The notes below the pieces were generated by a model. The model was not told the DNA's origin. It saw nothing but the letters and a program-made list of their open reading frames with translations, and ran no database searches. Positions 49,429 to 61,464 of a stretch of 64,000 bases of DNA are shown here, piece by piece. This DNA comes from Campylorhamphus procurvoides. Taxonomy: Eukaryota > Chordata > Aves > Passeriformes > Dendrocolaptidae. The DNA lies in NCBI GenBank assembly GCA_013396655.1, contig WBMV01003351.1, positions 558,001-622,000 of the forward strand. Direction: 5' to 3'. A program made the position numbers and the translations under genes. Each line of letters opens with the position of its first letter. Within the stretch, counting starts at the first letter, position 1.

Positions 49429-50400
49429 CATTCTTACTGATTATTTTACATTTGCAACAAGCACATTGATTCCAAACAGTCTCCATCAGCTGAGCTGTTC
49501 AACTGCATATGCTTATAGAATTTTTCACCATTACACTTTCTATTGTGTGTGGAAAAGCACTTCTTTATTCTTTAGTTCTTCTTTGAAATCCCTTGAAAAA
49601 GTTTATAGAAACCTTGACCACCTGTAGATAGAGGTGTGATAATGATTAATGTAGTGCTCAAACTGTGGCCTCTGTACTGCCTATAACATTCTTGCTGTGA
49701 TTGTGTGGTCTACACATCTGGTTTCAGTAGCTATAGGTTGGCTCTAACTCTTTAAGGCAACAATTTGTCATCTTTCTATAAAAAGAAAAAAAGTAAGTTC
49801 ATTAATTCATGACATGGCCTATCAGGTTTTCTGCCCTAAAAAGAGCCAGTAATAATAATCAAACCAGAAACTAAAAGCAAAATATTGCTTTTTGGGTGTG
49901 GACTTTTGCCAGGAAGAGACAATAACAGGTAGTATTAAAATAAATAAAACCCCAATGATATCATCAAATCAAAAGAAGAAAATTTATTATTTAACTGAAA
50001 AATCATAGGAGGATGATTTGGATGATTTTGGGGGGGGGGGTTGGTTTTTTTTTATTTTATTTTTTATAGAGGTACAACTGAAAAGTGGCAATAACATTTC
50101 AAATACTTCTATTAGTATTAGTATTATAGTCTAATGTGGACAACTCAGACATAACCTTGAATAACTGAACACCATCCTAACGATACATCATTCCTTTTAG
50201 AGATATCCTTATATCTTATTATACTAATAGAATGTAACAAACCTTTATTTTAAACATTGTCTAAATTGTCTATGTAGAGTATTAGAGAGGCAGGAACAGA
50301 GAAAATACAGAAGGAAAAATACTATACAAATTGTTTTCTGATGTGTAAAATATTTCTGGGGCAAAGATGATAACAGTAACATGATTTTCATTTCTCAAGA
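49429..50400. other. unique AT-rich DNA with a poly-G/poly-T run
   Basis: No gene recognised. A G-run at about 50029-50040 is followed by T-runs to 50068. Confidence 0.45.
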
Positions 50401-50502
50401 CTTAAAAAGAAGAAGAAAAAGAAACAGAAAAAAGAAAAAGAAAGAGAGAAAGAAAAAGATAAAAGAGAGAAAAAAGGAAGGAAGGAGAGGAGAGGAGAGG
50501 AG
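50401..50502 (+). repeat. GA/GAAA/GGAGA purine microsatellite
   Basis: About 100 bp of almost pure purine on the plus strand: AAGAAG, AAAG, GAAGG and GAGAG units, grading into AGGAG repeats. It leads directly into the duplication at 50481. Confidence 0.9.
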
Positions 50503-50857
50503 ATGTTTTAGTGGTATATAGGAAAAAATAAATAAATAAGTACTTTTTTTTCTAGAATAGCAATTGTAATAAATGCAATTAGTGATGTGTGTTCATGTAT
50601 CGTTTCTTGCCATGGTCTGTAATATAATGTAAATTAGTTTACTCTAAACCAAAGTCAATAAAANGAAGGAGTGGAGAGGAGAGGAGAGGAGAGGAGATGT
50701 TTTAGTGATATATAGGAAACAATAAATAAATAAGTACTTTTTTTTCTAGAATAGCAATTGTAATAAATGCAATTAGTGATGTGTGTTCATGTATCGTTTC
50801 TTGCCATGGTCTGTAATATAATGTAAATTAGTTTACTCTAAACCAAAGTCAATAAAA
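50481..50857 (+). repeat. 194-bp tandem duplication with one N at the junction
   Basis: Copy 1 (50481-50663) and copy 2 (50665-50857) are nearly identical, with an offset of 194 bp. Each runs from GAAGGAG and AGGAG repeats through GATGTTTTAGTG, TAAATAAATAAGTACTTTT and TCGTTTCTTGCCATGGTCTG to AAAGTCAATAAAA. Outside the purine repeat the visible differences are two substitutions (GTGGTATATAGG against GTGATATATAGG; GGAAAAAATAAA against GGAAACAATAAA). Copy 2 has a longer AGGAG run. A single N lies exactly at the join (50664). This is typical of two haplotypes or unmerged contig ends joined at a closed gap, although a real recent duplication is possible. Confidence 0.92.
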
Positions 50858-52782
50858 TCAAAACTGAATCTGAAAAAAATGAGGTGTATGGGATGGACAT
50901 TATTAACTTCACTTCTATGAACCATTTTTAGGCCAGACATGTCAAAACAATGACATGTAATCCCAATTAAAGTATTCAGCTCATGTAGAGTATGGCTCTT
51001 ACCCAATACGTGTCCCTGTGGAGAGGGAAGACAGGTTCAGCCCATCAACTGATCCCAGCAGTTATGATGTAGTCTTCCTTGACTTTTCTTCCATTCTTGA
51101 CTTTTATACTATTTCTTTATGTTTTGATGGGGCTTGAATGACTTGAGTCATAAATGCCTTTGTTGCTGATTGGTGTAAAATTATCTCCCTTTTCTTTTAA
51201 AGATACAGTTAAAAAATAGAGAGCACATGCCCAGTGGGGGTGGACATACCTCAGAGGCAGGTAACTTTGGGATGGAGGTGCACAGTAATATTAGAATTAG
51301 GCTTTAATGAACCAAGTTAATCCAAGGATTTTGTCACAGTTTATGGCTCAGCAACAGAACATCATCCATCTCACTTGGTTGACAAGAGCTACATGGTTTT
51401 ATCAACTGTGAACTACCACGGAGTTCCTCTCCCTACAAGGATTTCTACAGAGCCTGGCCACAATGTCTCCACTCCGTTTCACCCTCCATTCCATTCCCCT
51501 TATCATGTGTTTACTATTGTATGGGGAATCATAATGGAGCTGCCAACTTTGTTCCATCCACGGAGAGGCAGCTGCATTTTACCCTATAATTTCTATACTG
51601 TTATAACTTCTGTAAGGATATAAATACAATTTATGTTTCCTCTCATTTTTACCCCCAGCCATTTTCTCACACCAGAATTGGCTGTTACCCTCAGGCTCAC
51701 ACCTTGTTAAAAGTTTATTTACACCCTTTTATATGTTATCATGAAATTGCCCCTAGAAATCTGATGCAGTGTAATTTATAAATTGAAATGTCAGAAAAAA
51801 AGAAAGAAACACAACCATTATAGCGACTAAAAAAGACAGTGTGACTACTTGAATTGAAAAGAGACCTAGTCTTAATTTAATTGTATTTCTCTCTAAAAAA
51901 TCAGTACGTACCTGACCAATGTAGAATCCCTTATACTCATGTGTCTGTAAGGAGGTCAAAGAAAGTCTGTAACTCGTGAAACCTAAGTGAATGCAATAGT
52001 GGTTAATTGTGTACCTTCTCTGACTCTCTCAGCAGAATTTTGAGGTATTTTGTCTAATGCTCAAGGTATAAAGCACATAAGTGTTTATATTTTCTTTCAA
52101 GTGCTGCTTTATGTAGCAAAAAAAAGAGATTTTTACCTTTGCATACACTGCTTGCTTACATTTCTGATAATCGAGCCACCCATGTTCTCAATCCTCACTC
52201 TTCTCTCAGTTGTCACATGGTACACTTGTTCAGCGGCCCAGAAAATCCACTGCCACATATTATACAAGAGAAATGTTAATGGGGAGAACTGCAGACTTTA
52301 AAATAACTGAACGTCTGTTTAGAAAATGGGATTGATTCAGGAGAATGGAAACTTTTGAATTCTGCAGTTGGCTTGTCTGGGCTATGTGGCCACGAAAAAG
52401 CTGCACAAGAGCAGTGCTGGCAGTCTGCTATTTTTACCTGGAATGAACAGAATATATGACCTTTCTTTTTAAGAAAATACCATTTTCGTGATGTGCTCCA
52501 GTTACTATCACACATCTCCAAGGTGACTTTGAAAGCAGTGCCTCACAGAGCCAGGTTATGTGCAGAAAAGAGGAGCTCCTTACAATATGCTTAATGATTG
52601 GGGCAGTATTTTCTCACCTGATGGAGTGGGCTACATGCTGTCGCTTTTAACCTACAGCCATAAAATGAGGAATCTTCTGTAACAGAAATCATGGTATGTG
52701 TGAATCTGCTTTGTGGAAACACTTTTCTCTCTTATTTTTGCGCTCAGGATGAAAAGTGAAACATGAGCTAATAAAGCCTATT
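50858..52782. other. unique DNA, no gene recognised
   Basis: Non-coding sequence with no repeat that I can name. Open frames at 51375, 51753, 52050 and 52276 have no recognisable domain. Confidence 0.4.
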
Positions 52783-52840
52783 GGTAGCTCAGCGGGAAAG
52801 TCTGAGGACTGATTTAGGTCAGCAATCAGGATTCATCACC
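52783..52840 (+). other. possible tRNA-like SINE relic (A and B box)
   Basis: GGTAGCTCAGCGGGAAAG (52783-52800) closely fits the D-arm/A-box of tRNA genes (TAGCTCAGNGGTAGAG type). CAGGATTCATCACC (52827-52840) is a decayed candidate for a B box. The spacing is somewhat longer than in a normal tRNA, and the arms do not pair into a full cloverleaf by eye. It may be a relic of an ancient tRNA-derived SINE, or chance. Confidence 0.25.
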
Positions 52841-55800
52841 TCAGAGTCTGCACTTCAGCAGAGTCTGAAGTTTTGATTCAGATACAGATTTAACCAAGTT
52901 TATGTGTTGCTTTGACAATGTATAATAGCTAAAGACACTAAGTAATGGATATGGGTTTAATTTTTTGTCATTTGTCTACTCTTATGGTTGCGTATAACAC
53001 TTTAAAAATAGAAGATGTACCCGAAGTATATGCATTTCACTTGGACATAATACTGAAAAAAAATAACCATGAAATAATATCATGCTGTATGGGTTGGCTG
53101 TCTTATTTTTTAGTCATCTTTTCTTCTATTTCTAGAGCATTAGGGTTTTGTGCTTACATTGTCACAAAATTTTCACAGTGGTACACTGAAATAATCTACA
53201 TTCTAGATGAGATGATGCAGGTTGTCAAAAAAAAAATGTTTTGGTGGAGCAAGTAATTAAGAAGTGATCTCAAGTAAAGGGGCTTCTAATTTCACTGGAA
53301 TCGTTAACCATTTCCTCTATTGGTGCCTCCTAATCTCCCCCCGCAACACCAGACCCCACTTTTTGGAGTTTTCAAGAGACAATATGGGTTGCATGAAGTT
53401 GTGGATGTGCTAATAGAAAACAGCTCATTAAGTCATTATGAAAGGACTGGTAGGAGAGGAGAAAAATAAACAATAACATACCAGAATATACTAAGTCATG
53501 ATCCTTTCCATCAGTAGATTTCAAAATAATCTACAACAAGGAGACATATGGGAAAACTGAAGGGAAATAACTAATGCTAATAACCTTTTCTGTACTTTGG
53601 CCTGTTACTCCCTTTGTTAGCTTACAAATACTTAATTAAGAATAGAAAATGAAGGAAAACCAGAACTGGAATCTTAGACAAATATCTGAAGAATGAAAGA
53701 GAAAAGGAGATCCCAGAGGAAAAATATGACTTCAGATGTTTACAGTGAACTCCTACAAACTGTGCAACAGTGTCTTTGGCCAGTAGTGCAGCTCTTCTTA
53801 ACCATGCAAAAGAAACAGGTTTCAGGAAAGTAAGTGGGAAGTAAAAATTTCCACAATGTAAAAAAAGGTAAAAGTGTATTCTTAATGACCAAAGAGTTAG
53901 TGGATTCTTCGAGAAGAAAAGTAAGGTGAAGAAACTGAAATGAGAATAACATCAAAGTTTACCAAAAAAGAGACAATAATTTTCTTTATCTTCATTTCTT
54001 TTTTGAAAATATCAAATTTAATGATTCTTTTAGCAAACTTTAGAAAGGATTTCTGTTCTGTCACTACTTAACTCATTACTTGTAGGTTTTGTCATTAGCA
54101 GGCGAGCAAAAGTTAGGGTAGAGGAGAAATTTTGTTAATAGCTAAACGCCAATTTCCCTATTAATCATTAACACAATGTTTATGTACTTTGAGTCCTGTG
54201 AACAGTTGGTGCCTTTCAGCCCTTAGGAGGAAACTGAATACTTAAGACTCCCTTTTGACTTCAGTGGACGGCAAGATACACAGTCAGATCAACAACATTC
54301 AAATTCATCACAGAGATACCAAAGGCAAACAGATGCTCTTAAAACTGTGGCAGCATTGAAAGGTTCTCCAAGTAGTGCAACTTCTCTTATGAATTAGGAA
54401 AGAAGAACAACTCTCAGTTAACAAAAAAGTACAAGGTTGGTGGCATACCAAGCTAAAACCATCCATAAAGACATCGTATCTGTGTTGTAAACCATAAAAA
54501 GCTACTAGCCTAGATGCTGCCAAAAGCCTAAACCCAAAAGATTACTGTTAAAAAGTTTTCAGGTACCAAGCCAGCATAATAAAAAAAACAATGGGATGTG
54601 TTGTTTTCTTGAAATGGGTTTTTGTCTGCTGCCAACAAAGCTGTCTTAGTGTATATATTTGATAACTGCCATCCTGCAGAATAAAATAGAACAATGTGCA
54701 ATAAATAAAAAATTATAATAATTTAAAAAATCCAAAACCCAAGTCTTTCACATATGCTAAAAAGAGATTTAAAACTTTAAAAAATATTTAGAAGCAGTAT
54801 GTTTCTTTTGTTTGGTGGTGGCAGTGAACACCATTCCAATTCTTACTGACTCTGCTTTAAAATATAGCTCAACTTAGTGGAAAAAAGACTGCAGAGTAAA
54901 AGAGTCTAACCTCCATGAATTGACCCAGATAATAGCAAACTAGGTGGTTTGCCTGTGTGGGGCAAATTAGCCATGAAACAAAAAAACTCCTTTTAGGCTA
55001 ATGTTCATTTCTTCCTGCTAACCCTGTAAAATACATGATCCTGGGACAAGGAACCATTTTACACTTCTGTGTTTGCACAGAACAACAGGAGTTTGGCTGA
55101 AGATTGGTGTTAGGACAGTGCAAATAAGAAGCCCCACAGCTATTACTCTCTGTCGTATTTACTCTGCGAACAGTGAACTTAGTTGGTGCCATTAGTTCAG
55201 AACTTTTAAGAGTACAAAGTTGAATTTTGCTGCCAGAAAGTTGGAAAATGAGATAGTGAGTTTTAGAGAGAAAGGGATCTGGGAAAATGATTATTTTGTC
55301 TTCCCTTGAACAGTGGATGGGTGAAACTGTTGTATGTTAGCATGCTACCAAAAATATCAGTAACCCAAACTCTCTTCTTTGATGATGCAGGATTTTGCAG
55401 ATATCTGATATAAGACAGGGAGAGTGGGGAGTAAAAGAACCATTGTTGTCTTGGTGTCTTTAGGCATCTGCTTTCTTAGTAACCTTCCTACCGTGCCTGC
55501 TGTCATGTTGGATCTGACTGTTCATCCAGGTGTCTGTGGATAATAAAGAAAAGAAATTTAATAGGAAAATAGGCAGTATTTCTGGCTTCCCTCTAGAGAC
55601 AGTTTGTTAGGAGTCTATTAAACGTGCAAAAATACTTATTGCTTCTTCAGCAATCAGCCTAAATATCTGGGACATTACACAGAACAAGTTGAAGAAACCT
55701 GCACTAGAATTTCTTAGATCAGCTAAATATAGGGACTTTGTTCACCATTCAGCCAGCACTTCTTAGAATCTTTCTAAAGTAACTTGTTAGTTTTCTGCAT

Positions 55801-57034
55801 TAGCTTTTCTTTTCAGTGTGACTAAAAGCTGTTATAATTTTCAATATTCACTCTGAAAAATTACTTGCAACAGATAACGTAAGAGCAGAAATATATGTTG
55901 TGGCTTGTACATCTAAACAAATCTTTCACAGTTTAAACACTTGGAAATGAAAGGTAAGCAAATAACAAGTCAGCAAGTTTAAGAAGAAAGGCTCTTTTAG
56001 CAGGTTTTGTGTTTATTGGTTTTGGTTGTTTTTGTTGTTGGTTGGTTGTTTTTTTTTTTTTCTGATAATGCAGTAGCAATAGCAATAAAAATCACAATAA
56101 AAATTGCTTTCAAATATTAACAAGAACAGATTTTCTGTCATGGAAATATTATATACTAACATCTTCTGCTGACTAGTTATATTTCAGGAAGTGAAAATTC
56201 AAAACACTGTGACAGAGACTAGGAAAAGTACTATGCACAGTCACTTTTAACAGTAGAAGGAAGGTGTCTTCATACTTAGTAGAACAGGCAATCAGCTCTA
56301 TTAAGTTGTTCTTAACTGATGCAATCCTGCTAAAATCAATGAAATTATTTTAGTTTTTGGAGCAAATCTCCCCTTTTCTGTACCTCACAGGAGTGTACTT
56401 CATTGGAATTACATTGTTTGCCAGCCTCAAGGTGCACAATTATCACAGAACAGAACAGTTAGTTCTGTTAGGACTCAATTAGCCTTGCAATTAGGTAAAT
56501 GATCTCTTACCACAAAATAATCCTCAATATTTGCAGAATTCTTGTCTGCTATTTCTATTCAACTCATTCTATCAGGTATAACTAACCTCATAGGTCTTAC
56601 AACCAAAGAAGTCAAACACTTGTTTTTCCCTAACTCTCCTTTTCTTTGTATTTTGGTTCATTTTTCTAATTTCTTTCTACAGAGAAAACTAAGGCTCAGG
56701 TCCTAAGGCAGGTACTTCATACATCTCCCAAATTCAGTCTCAAATCTCAGGCTCTGCGTTTTGTTACCAAACCAATATTAGTTTTTTTCTGCCAGAACCA
56801 GTATTTTGGCATAATGTGAGCCAAGTTTTAGTTTGAAACACATTCCTGATTAAAAAAAAAGATTTTATGTGAGTCAATCAAGCGATCTGTGGCATATATG
56901 AGATTGGTCTGTTTAATCTAATGGCCTGATGATTGGATCTCTGTCAAACACCAAAACAATACTGAATATTTCAAGATATAATAGTTTTCTGATCATCATA
57001 GGGTTCACTAAGAATTAATGTCATATTTACTTAC
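52841..57034. other. unique AT-rich DNA, no gene recognised
   Basis: About 4.2 kb of non-coding sequence. A GTT/T-rich tract lies at about 56008-56061. No repeat family recognised. Confidence 0.4.
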
Positions 57035-57632
57035 AATCATAGAATCATAAAGTTGTTAAGGTTTGAGTAAACCTGTAAGACCATCAAGTTTAACTGTTAA
57101 CCCACTACTGTCATGTTCAGGCCTAAACCATATCCCCAACTACCACATCCACAATTTTTTGAACACTTCCAGGGGTGGTGACTCAATCACTTCCCTGGGC
57201 AATCTGTTCCAATGCTCAACTCTTTCAGCTTAAAAAGTTTTCCAAATATCCTGTCTAAAACTCCTCTGGTTCAACTTATCATCCTCTCACTTGTTACTGG
57301 GGAGAAGAGACCAACACCCACCTCATACAGCTTCCTTTCAGGTAGAAGTAGGAAGCAATGTCTCACCTGAGCCTCCTTTTCTCCAGGTTAAACAAACTCT
57401 GCTCCCTTAGCTGCTCCTCATAAGGCTTGTGCTCCAGACCCTTCATCAGCACTGTTGCCATCCTCTGGACATACTCCAGCACCTGAATGTCTTTCTTGTA
57501 GTGAGGGGCCCAAAACTGAACACAGGATTTGAGGTGCGACCTTGTTGAGCTGACTACAGGGGAAACAATCACTGCCCTAGTACTGTTGGCCACATCCAAG
57601 CCAGGATGCCACTGGCCTTTTTGATCACCTGA
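57035..57632 (-). mobile_element. CR1 LINE, 5'-truncated, with 3' end
   Basis: About 600 bp in minus orientation. The 3' tail (AATCATAGAATCATAAAG) is present, as in full CR1 3' ends, followed by GACCATCAAGTTTAACTGTT, a CACTTCCCTGGGCAATCTG block and GGGAGAAGAGACCAACACCC. The minus-strand frame at 57363-57599 encodes the conserved C-terminal tail of CR1 reverse transcriptase, with [23 protein letters not shown] and [10 protein letters not shown]. The copy ends after the block matching GGATGCCACTGGCCTTTT. It is the same broad subfamily as the copy at 60452 but more degraded. Confidence 0.93.
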
Positions 57633-60451
57633 GAATTTTTTTTCACAGTGAGAAAATATTATGAATAATTGGGAAGAATTTTATTTCTCATCATTGCTAT
57701 GTAGTCATGTATCCAGCAGTTGAAAGGCCAGCTCTTACACAAATGAGTTTTCTCATTACCACTGTCACCTCTGGTTATGTGTGTAGGAAACAACCTTCAT
57801 GACTTTGTAACAGTTTCATGGAAATACTTATGTAGGGATTTTTTTTCTGTAGAGGAGCTTCAGGGCATAGCTTTTTACAAAATTTAACTCTAGATATCAT
57901 TCTGGTCCACAGTATTTTCTGTTCACTCATATCAGGTTAGAGTAAACAGCATCCAATTACCACTTTTTATCTTGCCTAGTTAAATGAACAAGTCCTACTA
58001 AAATTGCTGCTTTGTGTAATGTATTTTCTCAGAAAAAATCAAGAAGAGTTAACAAACTTCATTGCTAAACTTAATGGCTATCTTTAGCATTACTTGACAG
58101 AGTGTGCCATAAAGTCCAATAGCAGGACTTTTCAAGAGAGCTCAAAGGAGTTACCCTTACAGTGTTTCTCAGGGGTTTCTTTCACTTTGTTTTCTAAATG
58201 TTTCTCCAGCTTTATGTAGGAAAGCTAATTTCTGTAGCTTTCTTAAACTTGTGCCAAAATTTAGCATCTTACCAAGCTTGCAATATTACTATAGTTGACT
58301 TATATAATTCTGCATTAAGAATCAAAACAATGCTAACAAACATGGAAGACACTGAGAATATTATAATTTCAAATAACATGATTTTATTTTTATTCCAATT
58401 CAACAGTAAGATCATTCTTTTTTTTAGAAGATATCAACATATCAACAGTTTAATTTATTAATGTCAAATTTAATTTCTCCACCTGTCACTTTTCTGAATG
58501 AATTTCTGAAAAACTAAATTATCCCACATGTCTATATGGTATTTTCAGAAATTGTGGCTCCTGTCTCTGCTAAAACCCCTAAAATATCTAAACTCCACAA
58601 GTATTGTGAATCCTCTGTTTTAAGTTTCTTTCTCTACCTTTAGATAGCTATCCAAGCAAATTATTTTTTCTACACATTTTGTATGACAATTCCTTGCTAT
58701 TCTTTTCAAAATTAGTTTGCTACTTATGGCCTGTATATGGAAAATCTATGAAAAAAAGAATCATCTACCATTAGATACTGCTGTTGCTTAACCAGCCTCC
58801 CTTCTGTTTTCTATGGACCTATTCAAATGTGATGTTAATCATCTAGCTACTTTTGTGTCTACAAAGGTAGACAGTTCATTGCTGTAAATACCTGTTAATG
58901 TCATTGTTGGCTGGTGACCTTTCAGTATCATGGAGATAAATAAAAGGTCTGAAAATCTCTCTGTGGAGTCCTTTTATTATATTAACTACACACCCGCAAT
59001 TATATCTTTAGTGCATATTTTTAGCATTGTTAAGCACAACATAATTGTTAACAATACTGTAGAGTGACTTGAACTTATGAAAATAAAGCAACAGCTATAC
59101 TCAGACTTACATGAAACAGAGATTAACAATTTTGAAGAGGAGGACATTCTACCCTAAGAATTTTAATAAATCATTGTAAAGCCTTTGTAGTTCTGTAGTC
59201 AGTTGCAGTGAATTAGCTGGAATTACTTTGTGCTTTGTGATTTGAATCATAAAAGATGAAAATGTGAGAGGCATTGATGTACTCTGTATTTTCTTGAGGC
59301 AGTTTTCTTCCAGCTTATTCATAGTTCTGGGCATATATTACTGAAGTACACTTCATCATGTCCGTTGAAAATAATACAGCTTCATGATAAGCTTTACTTT
59401 TTTTTGTTTACAAGGAAGTTCATATGCATGAAAAGAAATAGTCATCCAATTGGGATGGTCTTTCAAACACAAGGGCCTTGTGACTCATCAAGGTCTCCAG
59501 CTTTTAATAAAATACTTCCAGCACAATCTTGACTTGTATTCCATGATTTCTGGTTTTATTTTTAATCTAAATGTTATTGTTGCATTTTCTGAAAACTAAG
59601 GATATAAAATGGTAAAGGTTACAACTTCTTTTACTATTATCAGTTTCCAGATTTTATCAGAGAAATTATTTTCACAGGAAAACAAGGCCCAGACTTAGTC
59701 AAAATATGTGGTTAAGTGTTGGGTTAATTTCACTAGAGGTAATAAGAATATCAACATACTTGGGTAGGAATGAAGAAAAATGCCATGCAGTTTTTAAGTG
59801 TAAACAAGGAAATGTAAGTATAGTTAACCTCATGCATTCTGTTCAGATGTAAAAACGGCTTATGAAAGAAGTCCCTGGCTCCATTCAGGAAACTGACATT
59901 CCTGAGACAAGATTTGCATTACCTTCAATTTTTCTGAAAAAACATTTTGTCAAGGTGTACTTTAAGCAAGAAATTTGTGGTTTATAAATATATCCTAATT
60001 CACAGACTATTTCAATGTTAGGATTATTTTAAACTTGCGTCCTTATTATGTACCTTTTGCTCAAAGAGCTTTATCACCACAAGTGATAAGGTCAGAGGCA
60101 TTTCATTTATATTGCAGGGGCATGAAAAAATGGCTGGAGTGCATGGAATGGGAGTGTGTTAAACTGGCTTTACCATAAAAACAAAGATATTACTTTCAGA
60201 AGAACAGAATGTGGATTTATCATGAAGGCTAACCTATCAGCTAAGGTTACAGTTGATGTATTTCTTTCTTTTTGAGTTTTCATTCTAAAGTCAGCCCCAG
60301 TAATCGAATTTACCAGTGTGAATTCCTCTAAGAGCCAATGAAAAGAAAGGAAATACAAAGTCTACTATCAGTTGTTGGTCTCATCATATGGAGCTTTACA
60401 TGCCTAGGTTCAAATGAGTATTTTTTAAAATGTATAGATTTCATTTTTTCA
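57633..60451. other. unique AT-rich DNA, nothing recognised
   Basis: No gene or repeat family recognised between the two CR1 copies. Confidence 0.45.
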
Positions 60452-60557
60452 CAGAAAAAATGAAACTAGGTTGGAAAAGACCTCTGAGATCAGGTTCAAC
60501 CTCTGACGCAACACCACCTCATCTACTAGACCACAGCACTAAGTGCCATATCCAGTC

Positions 60558-61076
60558 TCATCTGAAACACATCCGGAACGGTGAATCCACCACCTCCCTG
60601 GGCAGCCCAAACACTCTCTCTATAAAGAACTTTTTCCTAATGTCTAACCTAAGCCTCCCCTGGTGCAGCTTAAGACTGTAGCCTCTTGCTCTACTGCTGG
60701 TTGCCTGTGAGAAGAGACCAACCTCCACCTGGTTACAATGTTCCTTCAGGTAGTTGTAGAGAGTGATAAGGTCTCCCCTGAGCCTTCTCTTCTCCAGACT
60801 GAACAAACCCAGCTCCCTCAGCTGCTCCTCACAGGACTTGTGCTCCAGCCTCTTCACCAACCTTGTTGCCCTTCTCTGGACCTGCTCCAGCACTTCAATA
60901 TCTTTCCTAAACTGAGGGGCCCAAAACTGGACACAGGACTCAAGGTGTGGCCTCACCAGTGCTGAGTACAGAGAAAGAATGACTTCCCTGGTGCTGCTGA
61001 CTATCCTATTCCTGATACAGGCCAGGATGCCACTGGCCTTCTTGGCCACCTGGGCACACTGCTGGCTCATGTTCAA
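60558..61076 (-). pseudogene. CR1 reverse-transcriptase C-terminal fragment
   Basis: A 172-codon minus-strand frame from the CR1 ORF2 C-terminus. Recognisable pieces are [64 protein letters not shown] and the final [13 protein letters not shown] segment. These follow the catalytic RT core in CR1-clade proteins. The frame is cut at its N-terminal side by the LTR insertion; the ATG used by the open frame is internal to the original protein. It is not a host gene. Confidence 0.9.
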
Positions 61077-61077
61077 C
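61072..61077. repeat. target-site duplication, left copy
   Basis: TTCAAC immediately before the LTR; identical to the right copy. Confidence 0.9.
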
Positions 61078-61458
61078 TGTCAGGCTCAGCATGAATCAAG
61101 CATGAGAAAAGAAAGAAAAAAAAAAACAAAAGGCCTGGGAATTGTCTAACTAATTGTGTGTTGTTTTATCTAAAGCTTTGATTTACTGACCAAGGGCAGA
61201 GCCAGACTTTTGGGCAAACAGCGTGAGAGAACGGTATGCATGAAAGTACCTCACAGATGGCAGTAGTCTGTGCCATCAATCATGGGCAAAATAAGCCCCT
61301 TGGAACACTAGGGCATATGTGGCTGAGAGTGTGTGGTTGATTTTTACTCTGACTGCTTAGCTCCTCCTACATGTGAGCTATCCTATATAACCCTGGACAA
61401 TTAGCATTAAAGTGATTCTTGTCAATCACAGCAGGAGTCTGTACCTCATTCCTCCACA
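61078..61458 (+). mobile_element. solo LTR of an endogenous retrovirus, inserted in CR1
   Basis: A 381-bp LTR starting TGTCAGGCTCAGC and ending CATTCCTCCACA. It is flanked by a perfect 6-bp target duplication, TTCAAC, at 61072-61077 and 61459-61464. Joining the CR1 sequence on both sides removes the interruption: CTCATGTTCAAC continues as CTAGTACCAGTCAGTACCCT. Plus-strand orientation follows from a TATA box TATATAA (61384-61390) and a polyadenylation-like ATTAAA (61406-61411) close behind it, giving a short R region. A 6-bp duplication is typical of class II (beta/alpha-like, ERVK-type) retroviruses; the family name is not determined. No internal retroviral sequence remains, so LTR-LTR recombination has removed it. 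Confidence 0.93.
61384..61411 (+). promoter_or_regulatory. TATA box and poly(A) signal of the LTR
   Basis: TATATAA (61384-61390) followed 15 bp later by ATTAAA (61406-61411), the usual compact arrangement at the U3/R boundary of short-R retroviral LTRs. Confidence 0.6.
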
Positions 61459-61464
61459 TTCAAC
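61459..61464. repeat. target-site duplication, right copy
   Basis: TTCAAC immediately after the LTR; identical to the left copy. Confidence 0.9.
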
